Numbered from the stretch's first letter, positions 1 through 10,524 are shown. The stretch: 64,000 bases of DNA from Psychrobacter sp. BI730 (GCF_013414195.1 NZ_JAATTV010000012.1:48227-112226); one strand, 5' to 3'. Made by a program: numbers and translations. The notes: generated by a model not told the origin, from the sequence alone.

Positions 1-1
1 T

Positions 2-79
2 ATCGCGGTTACCAATGATGAGATGGATGGAATTATGGATGCGGTGATACTTGGTACTCCTATCGAAATCGTGGAGTAG
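2..79 (+). CDS. C-terminal end of an unidentified protein (partial)
   Basis: An open frame runs from the window edge to TAG at 77-79 and gives about 25 residues ending GTPIEIVE. Too little is visible to assign a family. It is the only frame here that stays open to a stop, and clpB on the same strand follows after a 300-bp gap. It could be a chance open frame. Confidence 0.35.
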   Translation: MAVTNDEMDGIMDAVILGTPIEIVE

Positions 80-388
80 AACAGTCGGATTATTATCTAA
101 TTTATACTAAGTAAGTGCATTATTCATTAACGTATTTAATGGAGGTTTATCTTTCATTTGCACTAATAAAATGGCACAACTGATCTACTAACTACCTTTA
201 ACTGATATTAATAGCCCCTTTAAATATTATTAATAATAAATATCATTGCTTTAAGTAAGGTTTTATTTAGTAATTGTCTTGAAATAGATGTATATATACC
301 TTATATAAGTGACAGATAACAGTAGGCACTAGACTAAGATAATCCTTAGAGGTGCTATTGAGAATACCAATTATAAAAGGATATAGAC
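80..388. other. Gene-free AT-rich leader region before clpB
   Basis: No coding frame of note is seen. The stretch is AT-rich and contains the heat-shock-type promoter listed separately. The remainder shows nothing I can name. Confidence 0.6.
278..306 (+). promoter_or_regulatory. Sigma-32 (heat-shock) type promoter of clpB
   Basis: CTTGAAA at 278-284 is a perfect match to the sigma-32 -35 box. After a 14-nt spacer, CCTTATAT at 299-306 resembles the -10 consensus CCCCATNT. The layout fits RpoH control, which is the known mode for clpB in Gammaproteobacteria. The start of transcription would lie near 313, about 75 nt before the clpB ATG. Confidence 0.7.
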
Positions 389-2986
389 ATGAGATTTGAG
401 AAGTTTACTCAAAAACTGCAGTCCGCCATTCAAGAAGCACAAAGCCTAGCATTAGGTCGCGATCATACAGGTATCGATCCTGTGCATTTGCTTGCTGTGT
501 TGCTACAAGATGAGTCCAATTTATCTATCTGCCAACAAGCAGGTGCTTCTATTCCAGCGCTAAAAAATGGCGTTGCTAAAGCTCTAGATAACCAAGCGAC
601 CATTTCGGAGCCGACAGGTGACGTCAATCTAAACCCAAACTCGGTCAAAATCTTGAACTTGGCAGATCGTCAGGCACAAAAAGAAGGCGATGATTTTATC
701 GCAACAGAATGGGTGATGTTGGCACTTGCTGAACAGGGCGAAACCAAAAAAATCTTTGAAAGTGCAGGCGTAACGGCAAGCAAGCTAAAAGCTGTGATTG
801 AGCAATTGCGCGGTGATGATACGGTGAATAACCAAAACGCCGAAGATCAGCGTGATGCACTTAATAAATACACGATTAATCTAACTGAACAAGCAGAGCT
901 TGGCAAGCTAGATCCAGTCATTGGCCGTGACGAAGAGATTCGCCGTACTATTCAGGTGCTGTCACGCCGTACCAAAAATAACCCTGTGCTCATCGGTGAG
1001 CCGGGCGTTGGTAAAACAGCTATCGTCGAAGGCTTGGCACAAAAAATTATCAATGGTGACGTACCAGAAGGTCTACGCCGTAAAGAAGTGCTGTCGTTAG
1101 ATTTAGGTGCGCTAATCGCTGGGGCAAAATTCCGCGGTGAGTTTGAAGAGCGTCTCAAAAGCGTATTGAGCGACTTGGCTAAGCAAGAAGGCAATGTCAT
1201 CCTATTCATCGATGAGCTGCACACGATGGTTGGTGCGGGTAAATCTGAAGGCGCGATGGATGCGGGTAATATGCTAAAACCTGCATTGGCACGCGGTGAA
1301 CTGCATTGTGTCGGAGCGACGACGCTGGATGAGTACCGTAAATACATCGAAAAAGATGCAGCGCTTGAACGTCGTTTCCAAAAAGTACTGGTCGATGAGC
1401 CAACGGTCGAAGATACCATTGCGATATTACGGGGTCTAAAAGAGCGTTACGAGCTGCATCACGGCGTCGATATTCAAGACAGTGCCATTATCGCTGCTGC
1501 GCGCATGAGTCATCGCTACATCACTGATCGTAAGCTGCCAGATAAGGCGATTGATTTAATTGATGAAGCGGCCAGTCGTCTGCGCATGGAGATGGACAGT
1601 AAACCTGAATCATTAGGTAAGCTTGATAGCCGTTTGATTCAATTAAAAATGCAGCGTGAAGTGCTCAAAAATGAAGAAGATGCTGGCGCGCAAGCCGAGC
1701 GTAAAGTGCTCGATGCGCAAATAGCGGAATTGGAAAAAGAGTATGCTGATCTTAACGAGGTTTGGCAGGCAGAGAAAGCACTGGTCAAAGGCAGTCAACA
1801 GCTAAAAGACGAGCTAGATAAAGCCCGTATTGCGTATGACAAGGCTAGCCGCGAAGGCGATTATGAGATCATGAGTAAGCTGCAATACGAAACCATTCCG
1901 CAGTTAGAACGACGTATTCATGAGTCTGACTTGGCTGAGCAAAAAGAGCAGACAGGTGAAGGTAGCGGTGTGAAATTGCTACGTAACAAGGTGACAGACA
2001 ACGAAATCGCCGAAGTGGTTGCGGCCGCGACTGGTATTCCAGTCAGCAAAATGATGCAAGGCGAGCGTGACAAGATGATCGCAATGGAAGAAAAGCTCCA
2101 TGAGCGCGTCATTGGTCAAAACGAAGCGGTCGAATCGGTGGCCAATGCGGTACGTCGTAGCCGTGCAGGCTTATCTGATCCCAACCGTCCTTCTGGTTCT
2201 TTCTTATTCTTAGGACCTACTGGTGTGGGTAAAACCGAGCTGACCAAATCACTAGCAAACTTTTTGTTTGACTCTGAAGATGCAATTGTACGTATCGACA
2301 TGAGTGAGTATATGGAAAAGCACAGTGTCAGCCGCTTAGTGGGCGCGCCTCCAGGCTATGTCGGTTATGAAGAAGGCGGTACGTTGACTGAAGCGGTACG
2401 CCGTAAGCCATATAGCGTCATATTGTTCGATGAAGTAGAAAAGGCGCATCCTGATGTGTTCAACATCTTGTTGCAAGTATTGGACGATGGTCGCTTAACC
2501 GATTCGCAAGGTCGGGTGGTAGATTTCAAAAACACCGTGATTATCATGACCAGCAACTTGGGTTCGCACAAGATTCAAGAGATGGTTGGCGAGAGCTACG
2601 AGGATATCAAAGCGGAAGTAATGGATTCTGTTGGGCAGCATTTCCGTCCAGAGTTCGTCAACCGTATTGATGAAATCGTAGTCTTCCATCCGCTTGGTAT
2701 GTCGCAGATGGCAGGTATTGCGGATATTCAATTGGATCGATTACGTCAGCGTATCCAAGAACGTGAGATGGATATTGAGCTGTCAGCAGATGCGATGAAT
2801 AAATTGGTTGCCGTGGGTTATGACCCTGTTTATGGCGCTCGTCCTTTGAAGCGTGCCATTCAACAAGAGATCGAAAACCCATTATCATTGAAACTATTAG
2901 CAGGTGATTTTGTCGCTGGTGATATTATCAAAGTCGATGTGGGTGCCGATGACAAGCTAACTTTTGATAAGCTTAGAATGAGCTGA
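389..2986 (+). CDS. clpB: ATP-dependent disaggregase ClpB (Hsp100)
   Basis: The 865-residue product matches ClpB in length (E. coli 857). It has an N-terminal Clp repeat domain (residues 1-145), a first AAA+ module with Walker A GEPGVGKT near 202-209, a coiled-coil middle domain (about 410-530), and a second AAA+ module with GPTGVGKT near 609-616 followed by the conserved [19 protein letters not shown] region. ClpB is a cytoplasmic hexamer that works with DnaK to pull proteins out of aggregates. An AAAGGATAT ribosome-binding region precedes the ATG. The sigma-32-like promoter upstream indicates heat-shock control, and a hairpin terminator at 3033-3068 closes it as a single-gene unit. Confidence 0.98.
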   Translation: MRFEKFTQKLQSAIQEAQSLALGRDHTGIDPVHLLAVLLQDESNLSICQQAGASIPALKNGVAKALDNQATISEPTGDVNLNPNSVKILNLADRQAQKEGDDFIATEWVMLALAEQGETKKIFESAGVTASKLKAVIEQLRGDDTVNNQNAEDQRDALNKYTINLTEQAELGKLDPVIGRDEEIRRTIQVLSRRTKNNPVLIGEPGVGKTAIVEGLAQKIINGDVPEGLRRKEVLSLDLGALIAGAKFRGEFEERLKSVLSDLAKQEGNVILFIDELHTMVGAGKSEGAMDAGNMLKPALARGELHCVGATTLDEYRKYIEKDAALERRFQKVLVDEPTVEDTIAILRGLKERYELHHGVDIQDSAIIAAARMSHRYITDRKLPDKAIDLIDEAASRLRMEMDSKPESLGKLDSRLIQLKMQREVLKNEEDAGAQAERKVLDAQIAELEKEYADLNEVWQAEKALVKGSQQLKDELDKARIAYDKASREGDYEIMSKLQYETIPQLERRIHESDLAEQKEQTGEGSGVKLLRNKVTDNEIAEVVAAATGIPVSKMMQGERDKMIAMEEKLHERVIGQNEAVESVANAVRRSRAGLSDPNRPSGSFLFLGPTGVGKTELTKSLANFLFDSEDAIVRIDMSEYMEKHSVSRLVGAPPGYVGYEEGGTLTEAVRRKPYSVILFDEVEKAHPDVFNILLQVLDDGRLTDSQGRVVDFKNTVIIMTSNLGSHKIQEMVGESYEDIKAEVMDSVGQHFRPEFVNRIDEIVVFHPLGMSQMAGIADIQLDRLRQRIQEREMDIELSADAMNKLVAVGYDPVYGARPLKRAIQQEIENPLSLKLLAGDFVAGDIIKVDVGADDKLTFDKLRMS

Positions 2987-3032
2987 TCGTATTGGCTTTG
3001 ACGTCTTTATAACCCAACTTTACGCTTAAAAC

Positions 3033-3068
3033 AAACCCCTTATCTACAATCGTAGGTAAGGGGTTTTT
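3033..3068 (+). terminator. Rho-independent terminator of clpB
   Basis: A stem of about 12 bp (CCCCTTATCTAC pairing with GTAGGTAAGGGG, one wobble) with a 4-nt loop is followed by TTTTT. Confidence 0.9.
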
Positions 3069-3193
3069 ATTTATAAAGAGCGTTTTACGTTACTGTTCTT
3101 TTACCATTTCAATATCTCTTAAGTCTCAGGACTATGCTATAACTAAATCAAAGACTAATAGTATAAGTATCAACTGAATGGAGAAACAGAACG

Positions 3194-4471
3194 ATGACAG
3201 CCCATATTGAACGTATAAATATACCTTTAACTTCGCCACTAATCATTGCAGCATTATTGTTTAGCACTGCTGCGTGCTCCAATCCTTCAGCAGTAAGTAC
3301 TAGTAATAATAAAAGTACCACAACAGAGTCTAAAGAGATTTCTACTTCAGATAACGATACTCAAACCGCCACAAAAAGCACTACACAAACAAAGACTAGC
3401 AAGCCTGACTTTACGACCAAAGCAATCGCTACCTTTGATGAGCCTTGGGCTATGACAGCGTTACCCATTGCAGATAGCAAAGCGCCAAAATTACTGGTGA
3501 CACAAAAAACAGGTGAGCTATTTATCGTAGATACAGCGACGGGTAATAAGACCAAAATCGAAGGCATGCCTACAGTCGCTTACGGTGGTCAAGGCGGCTT
3601 AGGCGACATCATCGTGGCTCCAGATTTTGCGACGTCCAATACCGTCTATCTTAGCTACGTGGAAGCAGGGGCAGGAGCTGATAGCAACAAATTTGGTGCT
3701 AAAGTTATCAAAGCGACACTTTCAGGATTAGAGACAACCACACCTACGTTGCAAGATATCACGCCTATCTGGCAACAGTCTCCGAAAGTCACAGGGCAGG
3801 GACATTATAGTCATCGCCTGCTGTTTTCGCCCGATGGCCGCTATCTATATATCAGCTCAGGCGAGCGTCAAGACAAAGACCCAGCACAAGACATGAGTGG
3901 TAATTTGGGTAAGATAATACGGTTGAGTCCTGATGGTAACGCCCCGACAGACAATCCGTTTACTGATAATGAGTTGGCCAAACAGTTTTGGACCATCGGA
4001 CATCGCAATGTGCTTGGTATGGCATTTGACGATAGTGGACAGCTGTGGGCGCACGAAATGGGACCAAAAGGTGGCGATGAATTTAATACTATTGAGAAGG
4101 GTAACAATTATGGCTGGCCAGTGGTATCCAATGGCCGCAATTATTCAGGTTTAGACATTCCTGACCATGACACAAAGCCAGAGTTTGCAGCACCCAAAAT
4201 CACATGGACGCCCGTTATTTCACCGTCATCACTGAGTTTATATACGGCTGGTAGCCACAATGACTTTCCAACATTACAAGGCGATTTTTTAATCAGTGGT
4301 TTATCTTCAAAAGCGCTTATTGTCGTAAGTATCGATGAAGATGATAGTGCTACTGAACGCTATCGTTATGACATGGGTGAGCGTGTCCGCAGCGTACTGG
4401 CTGTTGATGGGCAGGTCTGGGCATTGGAAGATGGTGATGGTGGACGATTACTCAGATTATTGCCTAAGTAA
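3194..4471 (+). CDS. PQQ-dependent aldose sugar dehydrogenase, lipoprotein (YliI-like)
   Basis: The 425-residue protein begins with a signal peptide ending in a lipobox (STAAC, Cys about residue 28), then a Ser/Thr-rich linker, then a six-bladed beta-propeller of the glucose/sorbosone dehydrogenase family. Family signatures visible are GHYSHRLLFSPDGRYLY, the GHRN motif, and EMGPKGGDEFN with GNNYGWP. Members such as E. coli YliI oxidise aldose sugars in the periplasm with PQQ. GGAGAAA lies 8 nt before the ATG. It appears monocistronic. The family assignment is good; the substrate is unknown. An orphan pqqA lies 46 kb away in the same window, but no pqqBCDE genes are seen. Confidence 0.88.
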   Translation: MTAHIERINIPLTSPLIIAALLFSTAACSNPSAVSTSNNKSTTTESKEISTSDNDTQTATKSTTQTKTSKPDFTTKAIATFDEPWAMTALPIADSKAPKLLVTQKTGELFIVDTATGNKTKIEGMPTVAYGGQGGLGDIIVAPDFATSNTVYLSYVEAGAGADSNKFGAKVIKATLSGLETTTPTLQDITPIWQQSPKVTGQGHYSHRLLFSPDGRYLYISSGERQDKDPAQDMSGNLGKIIRLSPDGNAPTDNPFTDNELAKQFWTIGHRNVLGMAFDDSGQLWAHEMGPKGGDEFNTIEKGNNYGWPVVSNGRNYSGLDIPDHDTKPEFAAPKITWTPVISPSSLSLYTAGSHNDFPTLQGDFLISGLSSKALIVVSIDEDDSATERYRYDMGERVRSVLAVDGQVWALEDGDGGRLLRLLPK

Positions 4472-4637
4472 CATCATGATAAAGCTGCTTTTACATCTGT
4501 ATTTATGTAGACATTTTAAAAAAACTATCAATCTTATTAGAATAAGTTAAAGGTTTTATCAAGTTTTATTTTGTAATTGATTGATAGTTAAAGCCTATTT
4601 TGTTAAGGTAATATTCCTTAAATTTTGAGACTTGCAC

Positions 4638-6281
4638 ATGGAAGAAGTAAAAGTAGGCAGATTAGGACCTTTTCCACGGGTGAGTAAACCTGTGTTTATT
4701 ACATCGTCACTGTTGATCGTTGGATTTATTATTTTCGGTGCGCTTTTCACTGAAACAGCAGGGGCAGTTTTTAGTTTTTTACAGAATTTTATTACCGATA
4801 AGTTCGGTTGGTTATTTATTATCTTAGTGAATACAGCGCTCGGGCTTTGCATTTACTTAGGAATGAGTCGCTATGGTGATATTCGTTTAGGCAATCAAAC
4901 GGAGCGACCGCAGTACAATCTGTTTTCTTGGATTGGCATGTTGTTCTCTGCGGGTATTGGTATTGGTCTCGTCTATTGGGGTACAGCGGAGCCGTTGTAT
5001 CACTTTATGGCACCACCAATGGGCGAGGCCGAAACGGTTGAAGCCGCAAAGCAAGCGATGAATATCTCATTTATGCATTGGGGTCTACACGCTTGGGGCA
5101 TTTATACGATTGTGGCACTGTCGTTAGCGTATTTTCATTTTCGCCGCGGTTTGCCTTTATCGATTCGCTCAACCTTGTATCCTTTACTCGGCAAAAGAAT
5201 CTATGGTCGCTGGGGGCATACGGTCGATGTCTTGGCTGTGTTCGGTACGATGTTTGGTGTGGTCACCTCACTCGGGCTTGGAGTGATGCAGATCAATGCG
5301 GGACTTGAGAAACTATTTGGCATGCCGAATAGTCTCACTGTACAGTTCGGTTTGATAGCTTTCATCACAGCGCTTGCAGCCGCTTCCGTTATGATGGGTC
5401 TGGATAAAGGTATTAAGCGCCTTAGTGATATCAATATCGGTTTTACAATCGTTTTATTGGTATTCATGGTGGCTTTAGGGCCAACGCTCTTTATCTTTGA
5501 TAGCTTTATCGAAAATATCGGCAACTATCTGACCGTACTCGTCCCTTTGGGTACGTGGGGCGAGTCTTATAGTGGAACAGATTGGCAAAGCGCTTGGACG
5601 ATATTTTATTGGGCATGGTGGGTAAGTTGGGCACCATTCGTTGGTATCTTTATTGCCCGTATCTCTCGTGGCCGTACCATCCGTGAGTTTACGTTTGGGG
5701 TGCTATTAATCCCTATGCTTATCTTGTTCTTTTGGTTCACGACCTTTGGTGGCGTAGCGATTCACATGGAGCTTGCCTCTGCTGTGACAGGTATTAGCCC
5801 AGGGTTGGTTGAAGCAGTACAAGCAGACACGGGTAGCGCAATCTTTAAGCTGGTTGAGTACTACCCACTAGCCAAACCGATTACGTTAATGATTGTTGTC
5901 ATGATTATGCTTTGGTTTGTGACTTCGTCAGATTCGGCCAGTTTTGTGATTGATATGCTGACCGCTGGTGGCGATACCAATCCGCCAAAGATTCAACGTT
6001 TATTTTGGGCAACCACAGAAGGCGTTATCGCTGCCATATTGTTAGCGGCTGGTGGATTGTCTGCTTTGCAGGCAGCTGCCATCGTAGCAGGATTGCCATT
6101 TGCTTTAGTGGTTTTTGTCATAATGTATGCGTTGTTGCGGGGCCTTAGCCGTGACCGTTTGATTCTATATCGAGCGCAGCAAAGCTTTATCACAGATGAA
6201 TCAGCAGATCATAACTCTGCAGATGAGTTTGTTGACGAGCATTTACTCAAAGGCCCACCCAAGATTGTTAAAGGTGACTAA
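4638..6281 (+). CDS. BCCT family osmolyte transporter (copy 1)
   Basis: Twelve hydrophobic segments and the family signature WAWWVSWAPFVGIFIARISRG (tryptophan-rich TM8) identify a betaine/carnitine/choline transporter of the inner membrane. It imports quaternary ammonium or sulfonium compounds, usually with sodium or protons. I place the start at ATG 4638 (MEEVKVGRLGPFPR), not the TTG at 4632, because the paralogue downstream starts the same way (MDHVKVGRLGPFPR). The result is 547 residues with only a short C-terminal tail of about 45 residues, so no long osmosensing domain. A hairpin follows. Glycine betaine is the default guess; DMSP is also possible. Confidence 0.92.
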   Translation: MEEVKVGRLGPFPRVSKPVFITSSLLIVGFIIFGALFTETAGAVFSFLQNFITDKFGWLFIILVNTALGLCIYLGMSRYGDIRLGNQTERPQYNLFSWIGMLFSAGIGIGLVYWGTAEPLYHFMAPPMGEAETVEAAKQAMNISFMHWGLHAWGIYTIVALSLAYFHFRRGLPLSIRSTLYPLLGKRIYGRWGHTVDVLAVFGTMFGVVTSLGLGVMQINAGLEKLFGMPNSLTVQFGLIAFITALAAASVMMGLDKGIKRLSDINIGFTIVLLVFMVALGPTLFIFDSFIENIGNYLTVLVPLGTWGESYSGTDWQSAWTIFYWAWWVSWAPFVGIFIARISRGRTIREFTFGVLLIPMLILFFWFTTFGGVAIHMELASAVTGISPGLVEAVQADTGSAIFKLVEYYPLAKPITLMIVVMIMLWFVTSSDSASFVIDMLTAGGDTNPPKIQRLFWATTEGVIAAILLAAGGLSALQAAAIVAGLPFALVVFVIMYALLRGLSRDRLILYRAQQSFITDESADHNSADEFVDEHLLKGPPKIVKGD

Positions 6282-6321
6282 AAGTAGGTAAAAGTAAGAC
6301 TGCTATTTAAGCTTTTGATAG

Positions 6322-6357
6322 AAGAAGCCCCAATTTATTTTTAAATTGGGGCTTCTT
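6322..6357. terminator. Terminator-type hairpin between the two BCCT genes
   Basis: A perfect 16-bp stem (6322-6337 with 6342-6357) with a TTTT loop follows the first transporter. The U-rich stretch after it is short, so termination may be partial. Confidence 0.75.
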
Positions 6358-6523
6358 TATTGGGTGAAGATACTTAAATTTATTCAGGACAGATTCGGAT
6401 TGCTGAAAATTATTACCGAAATGTTACTACCATTTCTATACATTCGGCAGTATTTACAAGGTGTTATATTTGATAATTCGTTCATACCTTGGTATGGTTA
6501 CGCACTTTTTTGGGGATATACCT

Positions 6524-8176
6524 ATGGATCATGTAAAAGTTGGCCGATTAGGCCCTTTTCCGCGGGTAAGCAAACCTGTATTTTTGACTTCAGCAATCTT
6601 GATACTAGCGTTCATTATTTTTGGCGCTTTATTCAACGAACAAGCAGAAGTAGTATTTAACCAAGCAAAAGCATTTGTCTCTTTACGCTTCGGCTGGTTC
6701 TTTATTGTCGTGGTCAATTTAACATTGGTCATGAGTATTTATATGATATTTAGCCGCTACGGCGATATCAGACTCGGTCATCAGAATGAGAGACCAGAGT
6801 ACAATATGGTTTCTTGGATTGGTATGCTGTTTTCAGCTGGTATCGGTATTGGGCTGCTTTATTGGGGCACCGCTGAGCCGCTGTATCATTTCATGGCACC
6901 ACCATTAGGCGAGGCGGAGACAGTCGCCGCTGCCAAGCAAGCGATGAATATCTCGTTCCTACATTATGGTCTACATGTATGGGCGCTATATGGCATGGTC
7001 GCGCTATCGCTTGCTTATTTTCATTATCGAGTAGGTTTACCACTGGCTATTCGTTCGACACTTTATCCAATATTGGGTAAAAAGATCTACGGCGGTTGGG
7101 GACATACGGTAGATACGCTCGCCGTATTTGGTACGATGTTTGGGGTAGTGACCACGTTAGGTCTTGGCGTCTTGCAGATTAACTCAGGCCTTGAGACGTT
7201 ATTTGGTATACCCAATAATATTACGGTGCAGATTATTTTGATTGGCCTTATCACCATGCTAGCAGGGCTATCTCTGTTTATGGGATTGGATAAAGGCATC
7301 AAGCGTCTAAGTGATACCAATATATTGTTCACTGTGATATTGCTAAGTTTTGTGATTATCTTTGGGCCTACGCAGTTTATCTTTAACAGCTTTGTAGAAA
7401 ATATCGGCAACTATTTGCATCAAATCGTGCCGTTAGGTCTATGGACAGAGTCTTATAGAGGCGAAGAAAATTGGCAAGCTTCTTGGACGATTTTCTATTG
7501 GGCATGGTGGATTAGTTGGTCACCATTCGTTGGGGTCTTCGTTGCGCGTATCTCTCGTGGCCGTACTATCCGTGAGTTTATATTAGGTGTGCTGTTAATT
7601 CCTATCACGATACTTTTCTTGTGGTTTACTGCTTTTGGTGGTTCTGCGGTAAATATGGAGTTGGTGGCAGCAGCAGACCCTAACATAGTTAGTCCAGGTC
7701 TGATCGAAGCGGTCAAAGCCGATACGGGTAGCGCTATCTTTAAATTGATGGAATCTTATCCATTAACGGGTGCGGTCAACTTGCTCATCGTGGTGATGAT
7801 TGTCTTATGGTTTGTCACCTCATCAGATTCAGCCAGTTTTGTCATCGATATGCTGACATCAGGTGGTGATACCAATCCGCCAAAAATCCAGCGCTTATTT
7901 TGGGCAGGTTCCGAAGGTGTTATTGCCGCTGTATTATTGGCAGCAGGTGGTTTGAGTGCATTACAAGCGGCATCGATTGTCTCAGGCTTTCCTTTTGCTA
8001 TTGTGATCGTCGTGATGATGTATTCTCTATTGCGCGGTCTCAGTCGAGATCGTTTGATACTCTATCGTAATCAGCAATGGTTCACCACAGAAGAGTCAGC
8101 AGAGCATAACTCAGCTAATGAGTTCCGTGATGAAGAGTTGCTAAAAGGCCCACCAGCACTTGAGAAAGATGCTTAA
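6524..8176 (+). CDS. BCCT family osmolyte transporter (copy 2, tandem paralogue)
   Basis: This 550-residue paralogue of the preceding gene keeps the same signature (WAWWISWSPFVGVFVARISRG) and the same N and C termini. The two are closely similar over their whole length, with differences spread over the membrane segments, which points to an old tandem duplication. The start is ATG 6524: GGGGA lies 7 nt upstream and the N terminus aligns with copy 1. A longer open frame extends upstream but has no family support. The two copies have their own hairpins, so they are probably transcribed separately and may differ in substrate or induction. Confidence 0.92.
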   Translation: MDHVKVGRLGPFPRVSKPVFLTSAILILAFIIFGALFNEQAEVVFNQAKAFVSLRFGWFFIVVVNLTLVMSIYMIFSRYGDIRLGHQNERPEYNMVSWIGMLFSAGIGIGLLYWGTAEPLYHFMAPPLGEAETVAAAKQAMNISFLHYGLHVWALYGMVALSLAYFHYRVGLPLAIRSTLYPILGKKIYGGWGHTVDTLAVFGTMFGVVTTLGLGVLQINSGLETLFGIPNNITVQIILIGLITMLAGLSLFMGLDKGIKRLSDTNILFTVILLSFVIIFGPTQFIFNSFVENIGNYLHQIVPLGLWTESYRGEENWQASWTIFYWAWWISWSPFVGVFVARISRGRTIREFILGVLLIPITILFLWFTAFGGSAVNMELVAAADPNIVSPGLIEAVKADTGSAIFKLMESYPLTGAVNLLIVVMIVLWFVTSSDSASFVIDMLTSGGDTNPPKIQRLFWAGSEGVIAAVLLAAGGLSALQAASIVSGFPFAIVIVVMMYSLLRGLSRDRLILYRNQQWFTTEESAEHNSANEFRDEELLKGPPALEKDA

Positions 8177-8201
8177 GCTTTAGAGTTTATTTCTTAGCTA
8201 C

Positions 8202-8236
8202 AAAAATACCCAGCTTGTCATAAGCTGGGTATTTTT
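8202..8236 (+). terminator. Terminator of BCCT copy 2
   Basis: AAAAATACCCAGCTT pairs perfectly with AAGCTGGGTATTTTT across a 5-nt loop. The symmetric A and T tracts make it able to work on both strands. Confidence 0.92.
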
Positions 8237-8265
8237 ATGGATGTTCAATATTTTTAATAAAAAAT

Positions 8266-8310
8266 CTTTCAATACAGCAGCTTTCAGTACAGTAGCTTTC
8301 AGTACAGTAG
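8266..8310. repeat. 15-bp tandem repeat, three units
   Basis: Units CTTTCAATACAGCAG (8266), CTTTCAGTACAGTAG (8281) and CTTTCAGTACAGTAG (8296) are followed by a decayed fourth (CTTTCGATATAATCG). They sit between the transporter terminator and the stop codon of the next, opposite-strand gene. No coding role is seen. Confidence 0.85.
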
Positions 8311-8334
8311 CTTTCGATATAATCGTTTTATAGA

Positions 8335-8691
8335 TTAATTGCATTTGCCTTTTGTATAACCAACGGCTTCGGGGATATTACAGGCTGAGCAGGCATTACT
8401 AGCCGTTCGGTAGCTAAAAACTGATCCAACTTTCGTCTTTACACAGACGGGTTCATATTGTGCTGTACAGATATTGTTGGCAGGGTTAACGGGCGGACAT
8501 TGAGTCAGAGCACCTTCAAATTGCTGACTGATATCAGGACTGGATGAGGTAGGTGTTTGACCAGATGTGCTGATATCAGACATAAAGCTACAGCCCGTTA
8601 AGGCTAGAACTAATATCAATATAAGTGATGATGGTTTGAACGAAGATTGATTAATTGTGGAAAATCGACGAGTAGATATAGTTTGTTTCAT
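8335..8691 (-). CDS. Small lipoprotein with a Kazal-like cysteine domain
   Basis: The 118-residue product has an N-terminal signal segment ending in the lipobox LTGC (Cys 34), then a Ser/Thr-rich linker, then a C-terminal domain with six cysteines: C, C, PVC, NAC, SAC and a terminal GYTKGKC. The order and the YEPVC and GYTKGKC elements resemble Kazal-type serine protease inhibitors. It would sit on the outer or inner membrane facing the periplasm or surface. AAGGA lies 9 nt before the ATG. A protease-inhibitor role is a family-based guess, and the reactive-site loop is longer than in classical Kazal domains. Confidence 0.7.
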   Translation of the reverse strand: MKQTISTRRFSTINQSSFKPSSLILILVLALTGCSFMSDISTSGQTPTSSSPDISQQFEGALTQCPPVNPANNICTAQYEPVCVKTKVGSVFSYRTASNACSACNIPEAVGYTKGKCN

Positions 8692-8818
8692 AAGAAATGT
8701 CCTTATTAATAATATTCGATAGCGTCCTGTTATCGCTGATGGATTTGTCTACTGATTATAAATATTTAGTCGTTTATGGTAGCTCATTTGTCAGTAGCTA
8801 TCCACTTAAACACCATAC

Positions 8819-8853
8819 AAAAACCCCCAAGCTAAATTAAGCTTGGGGGTTTA
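8819..8853 (-). terminator. Terminator of the DUF3144 gene
   Basis: A 13-bp stem (8821-8833 with 8840-8852) of sequence AAACCCCCAAGCT with a 6-nt loop lies just downstream of the minus-strand gene at 8925-9281. Confidence 0.9.
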
Positions 8854-8924
8854 TTTTCTGCCATCAAATACTGATATTACGACAGCATGTCTAAATCAAA
8901 GACATCTAAACTGACGAAATTCGC

Positions 8925-9281
8925 TTATTCAGCTGGTTTGTCGTCTTGATTTAGCTGAACGTACTTGTCAAAGTTTTGAGCATAATCAGTCAAATTGTCG
9001 CTCAGCATTTGGCGATACTGTTTGACATAAAACTCGACGATATCGTCTTTTTCTTTGGCGAAATCATCGCCTTTGACGAAGCCGATAGAGGCAACTGACG
9101 CGCTATAGCGTGCTGCAGCATACAATAAAGAAGCACCTACTTGACCTGAATGTGCTTCAGGGCCTAGCTGGCTGTTGGCGATACCGATGATAGCGTCAGC
9201 ACGTTGATAGAATGCCTGCATTTCAGGGGTGATTTCGATGTTAGCATCAGCGTTTTGGTCTTGAATATTGTCTTGAGACAT
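8925..9281 (-). CDS. DUF3144 family protein
   Basis: The 118-residue soluble protein carries the DUF3144 pattern: FYQRADAIIGIAN near the N terminus, a small-residue helix (GASLLYAAARYSA) and a C-terminal FYVKQYRQMLSDNLTDY stretch. The function of the family is unknown. I choose the ATG at 9281 over the upstream TTG because GGAG sits 6 nt before it, whereas it would abut the TTG. A strong terminator follows, so it is probably a single-gene unit. Confidence 0.85.
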   Translation of the reverse strand: MSQDNIQDQNADANIEITPEMQAFYQRADAIIGIANSQLGPEAHSGQVGASLLYAAARYSASVASIGFVKGDDFAKEKDDIVEFYVKQYRQMLSDNLTDYAQNFDKYVQLNQDDKPAE

Positions 9282-9357
9282 AAGCAACTCCTAATAATAA
9301 GTGTCAGTAGTTTTTAGTATATAAAAATGGTTGGTAAACGTTTTAAAGTAGTGACTC

Positions 9358-10524
9358 TTATAAACCAGCGTCTGCTTTTAAGATATCAGCTTTGTCTGTT
9401 TTTTCCCACGTAAAGGCAGTCTCTGAACCTGGACGACCAAAGTGTCCAAAGGTAGCAGTCTGCTGATACATTGGTTGTAGTAAGTTCAACATACGGGTAA
9501 TGCCGTAAGGACGTAGGTCAAAATGCGTACGAATCAAGCGGATAATCTCATCGTTACTGATCTTGCTAGTACCAAAGGTATTAACAGAGATAGAAGTAGG
9601 CTCAGCGACACCAATCGCGTAGCTGACCTGTACTTCACAGCGCTCAGCTAATCCTGCAGCTACGATGTTTTTGGCAACATAACGTACCGCGTAAGCAGCA
9701 CTGCGATCTACTTTTGAAGGATCTTTACCACTGAACGCACCGCCACCATGACGCGCCATGCCGCCGTAAGTATCAACGATAATTTTACGACCAGTCAAAC
9801 CAGCATCACCGACAGGACCACCAATCACAAACTTACCAGTTGGGTTGATATGATAGCGTGTGCCAGCGTGCAATAGGTCAGCTGGTAGCACTTGCTTGAT
9901 GATAGATTCCATCACGGCTTCTTGTAGATCCGACTGCGAGATGCTTGGATCATGCTGTGTTGATAATACAACAGCATCGATGGCGACAGGACGATTACCA
10001 TCATACTTCAAGGTCACCTGCGCTTTGGCATCTGGACGCAACCATGGCAGCTCGCCTGCGCGGCGCAGCTCCGACTGACGCTCCATCAAACGATGAGCAT
10101 ACTCGATAGGCGCTGGCATCAGGACTTCGGTCTCATTACTTGCATAACCAAACATCAAGCCTTGGTCACCTGCGCCTTGCTCTTCAGGGTCGCTACGATC
10201 GACGCCTTGCGCGATTTCAGGAGATTGTTTGCCCAACATGTTAATGACTGCACAAGTCTCGCCATCAAAGCCTAAATCTGAATGGTGATAGCCAATGCCA
10301 TTTACGGTGTCACGAACCAGACGCTCTAAATCGATATTTGCCGTTGTAGTGATTTCACCTGCAAGTATGACTGCGCCTGTTTTTACTAAGGTTTCGCATG
10401 CCACACGTGCGTGCAGATCTTCACGTAAGATAGCGTCAAGGATAGCGTCTGATATTTGGTCAGCCATTTTGTCAGGATGGCCTTCGCTCACAGATTCTGA
10501 GGTAAATAAGTTGTATTCACGCAT
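9358..10524 (-). CDS. metK: S-adenosylmethionine synthetase
   Basis: The 388-residue enzyme makes S-adenosylmethionine from methionine and ATP in the cytoplasm. Typical motifs are present: [17 protein letters not shown] at the N terminus, [12 protein letters not shown], the P-loop-like [16 protein letters not shown], and FGHFGR near the end. The family normally begins MREYxxFTSES or MAKHLFTSES, so I start at ATG 10524 rather than at the TTG 24 nt upstream. It is transcribed alone here. No SAM riboswitch is recognisable in the 489-bp upstream gap. Confidence 0.97.
   Translation of the reverse strand: MREYNLFTSESVSEGHPDKMADQISDAILDAILREDLHARVACETLVKTGAVILAGEITTTANIDLERLVRDTVNGIGYHHSDLGFDGETCAVINMLGKQSPEIAQGVDRSDPEEQGAGDQGLMFGYASNETEVLMPAPIEYAHRLMERQSELRRAGELPWLRPDAKAQVTLKYDGNRPVAIDAVVLSTQHDPSISQSDLQEAVMESIIKQVLPADLLHAGTRYHINPTGKFVIGGPVGDAGLTGRKIIVDTYGGMARHGGGAFSGKDPSKVDRSAAYAVRYVAKNIVAAGLAERCEVQVSYAIGVAEPTSISVNTFGTSKISNDEIIRLIRTHFDLRPYGITRMLNLLQPMYQQTATFGHFGRPGSETAFTWEKTDKADILKADAGL

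Noticed and set aside
952..1419. 155-codon minus-strand frame inside clpB
   Set aside because: It lies entirely within clpB, has Ser/Pro-rich shadow composition and no ribosome-binding site.
8266..8310. CRISPR array
   Set aside because: The 15-bp units are directly adjacent without spacers, so this is a simple tandem repeat. No CRISPR array was seen anywhere in the window.
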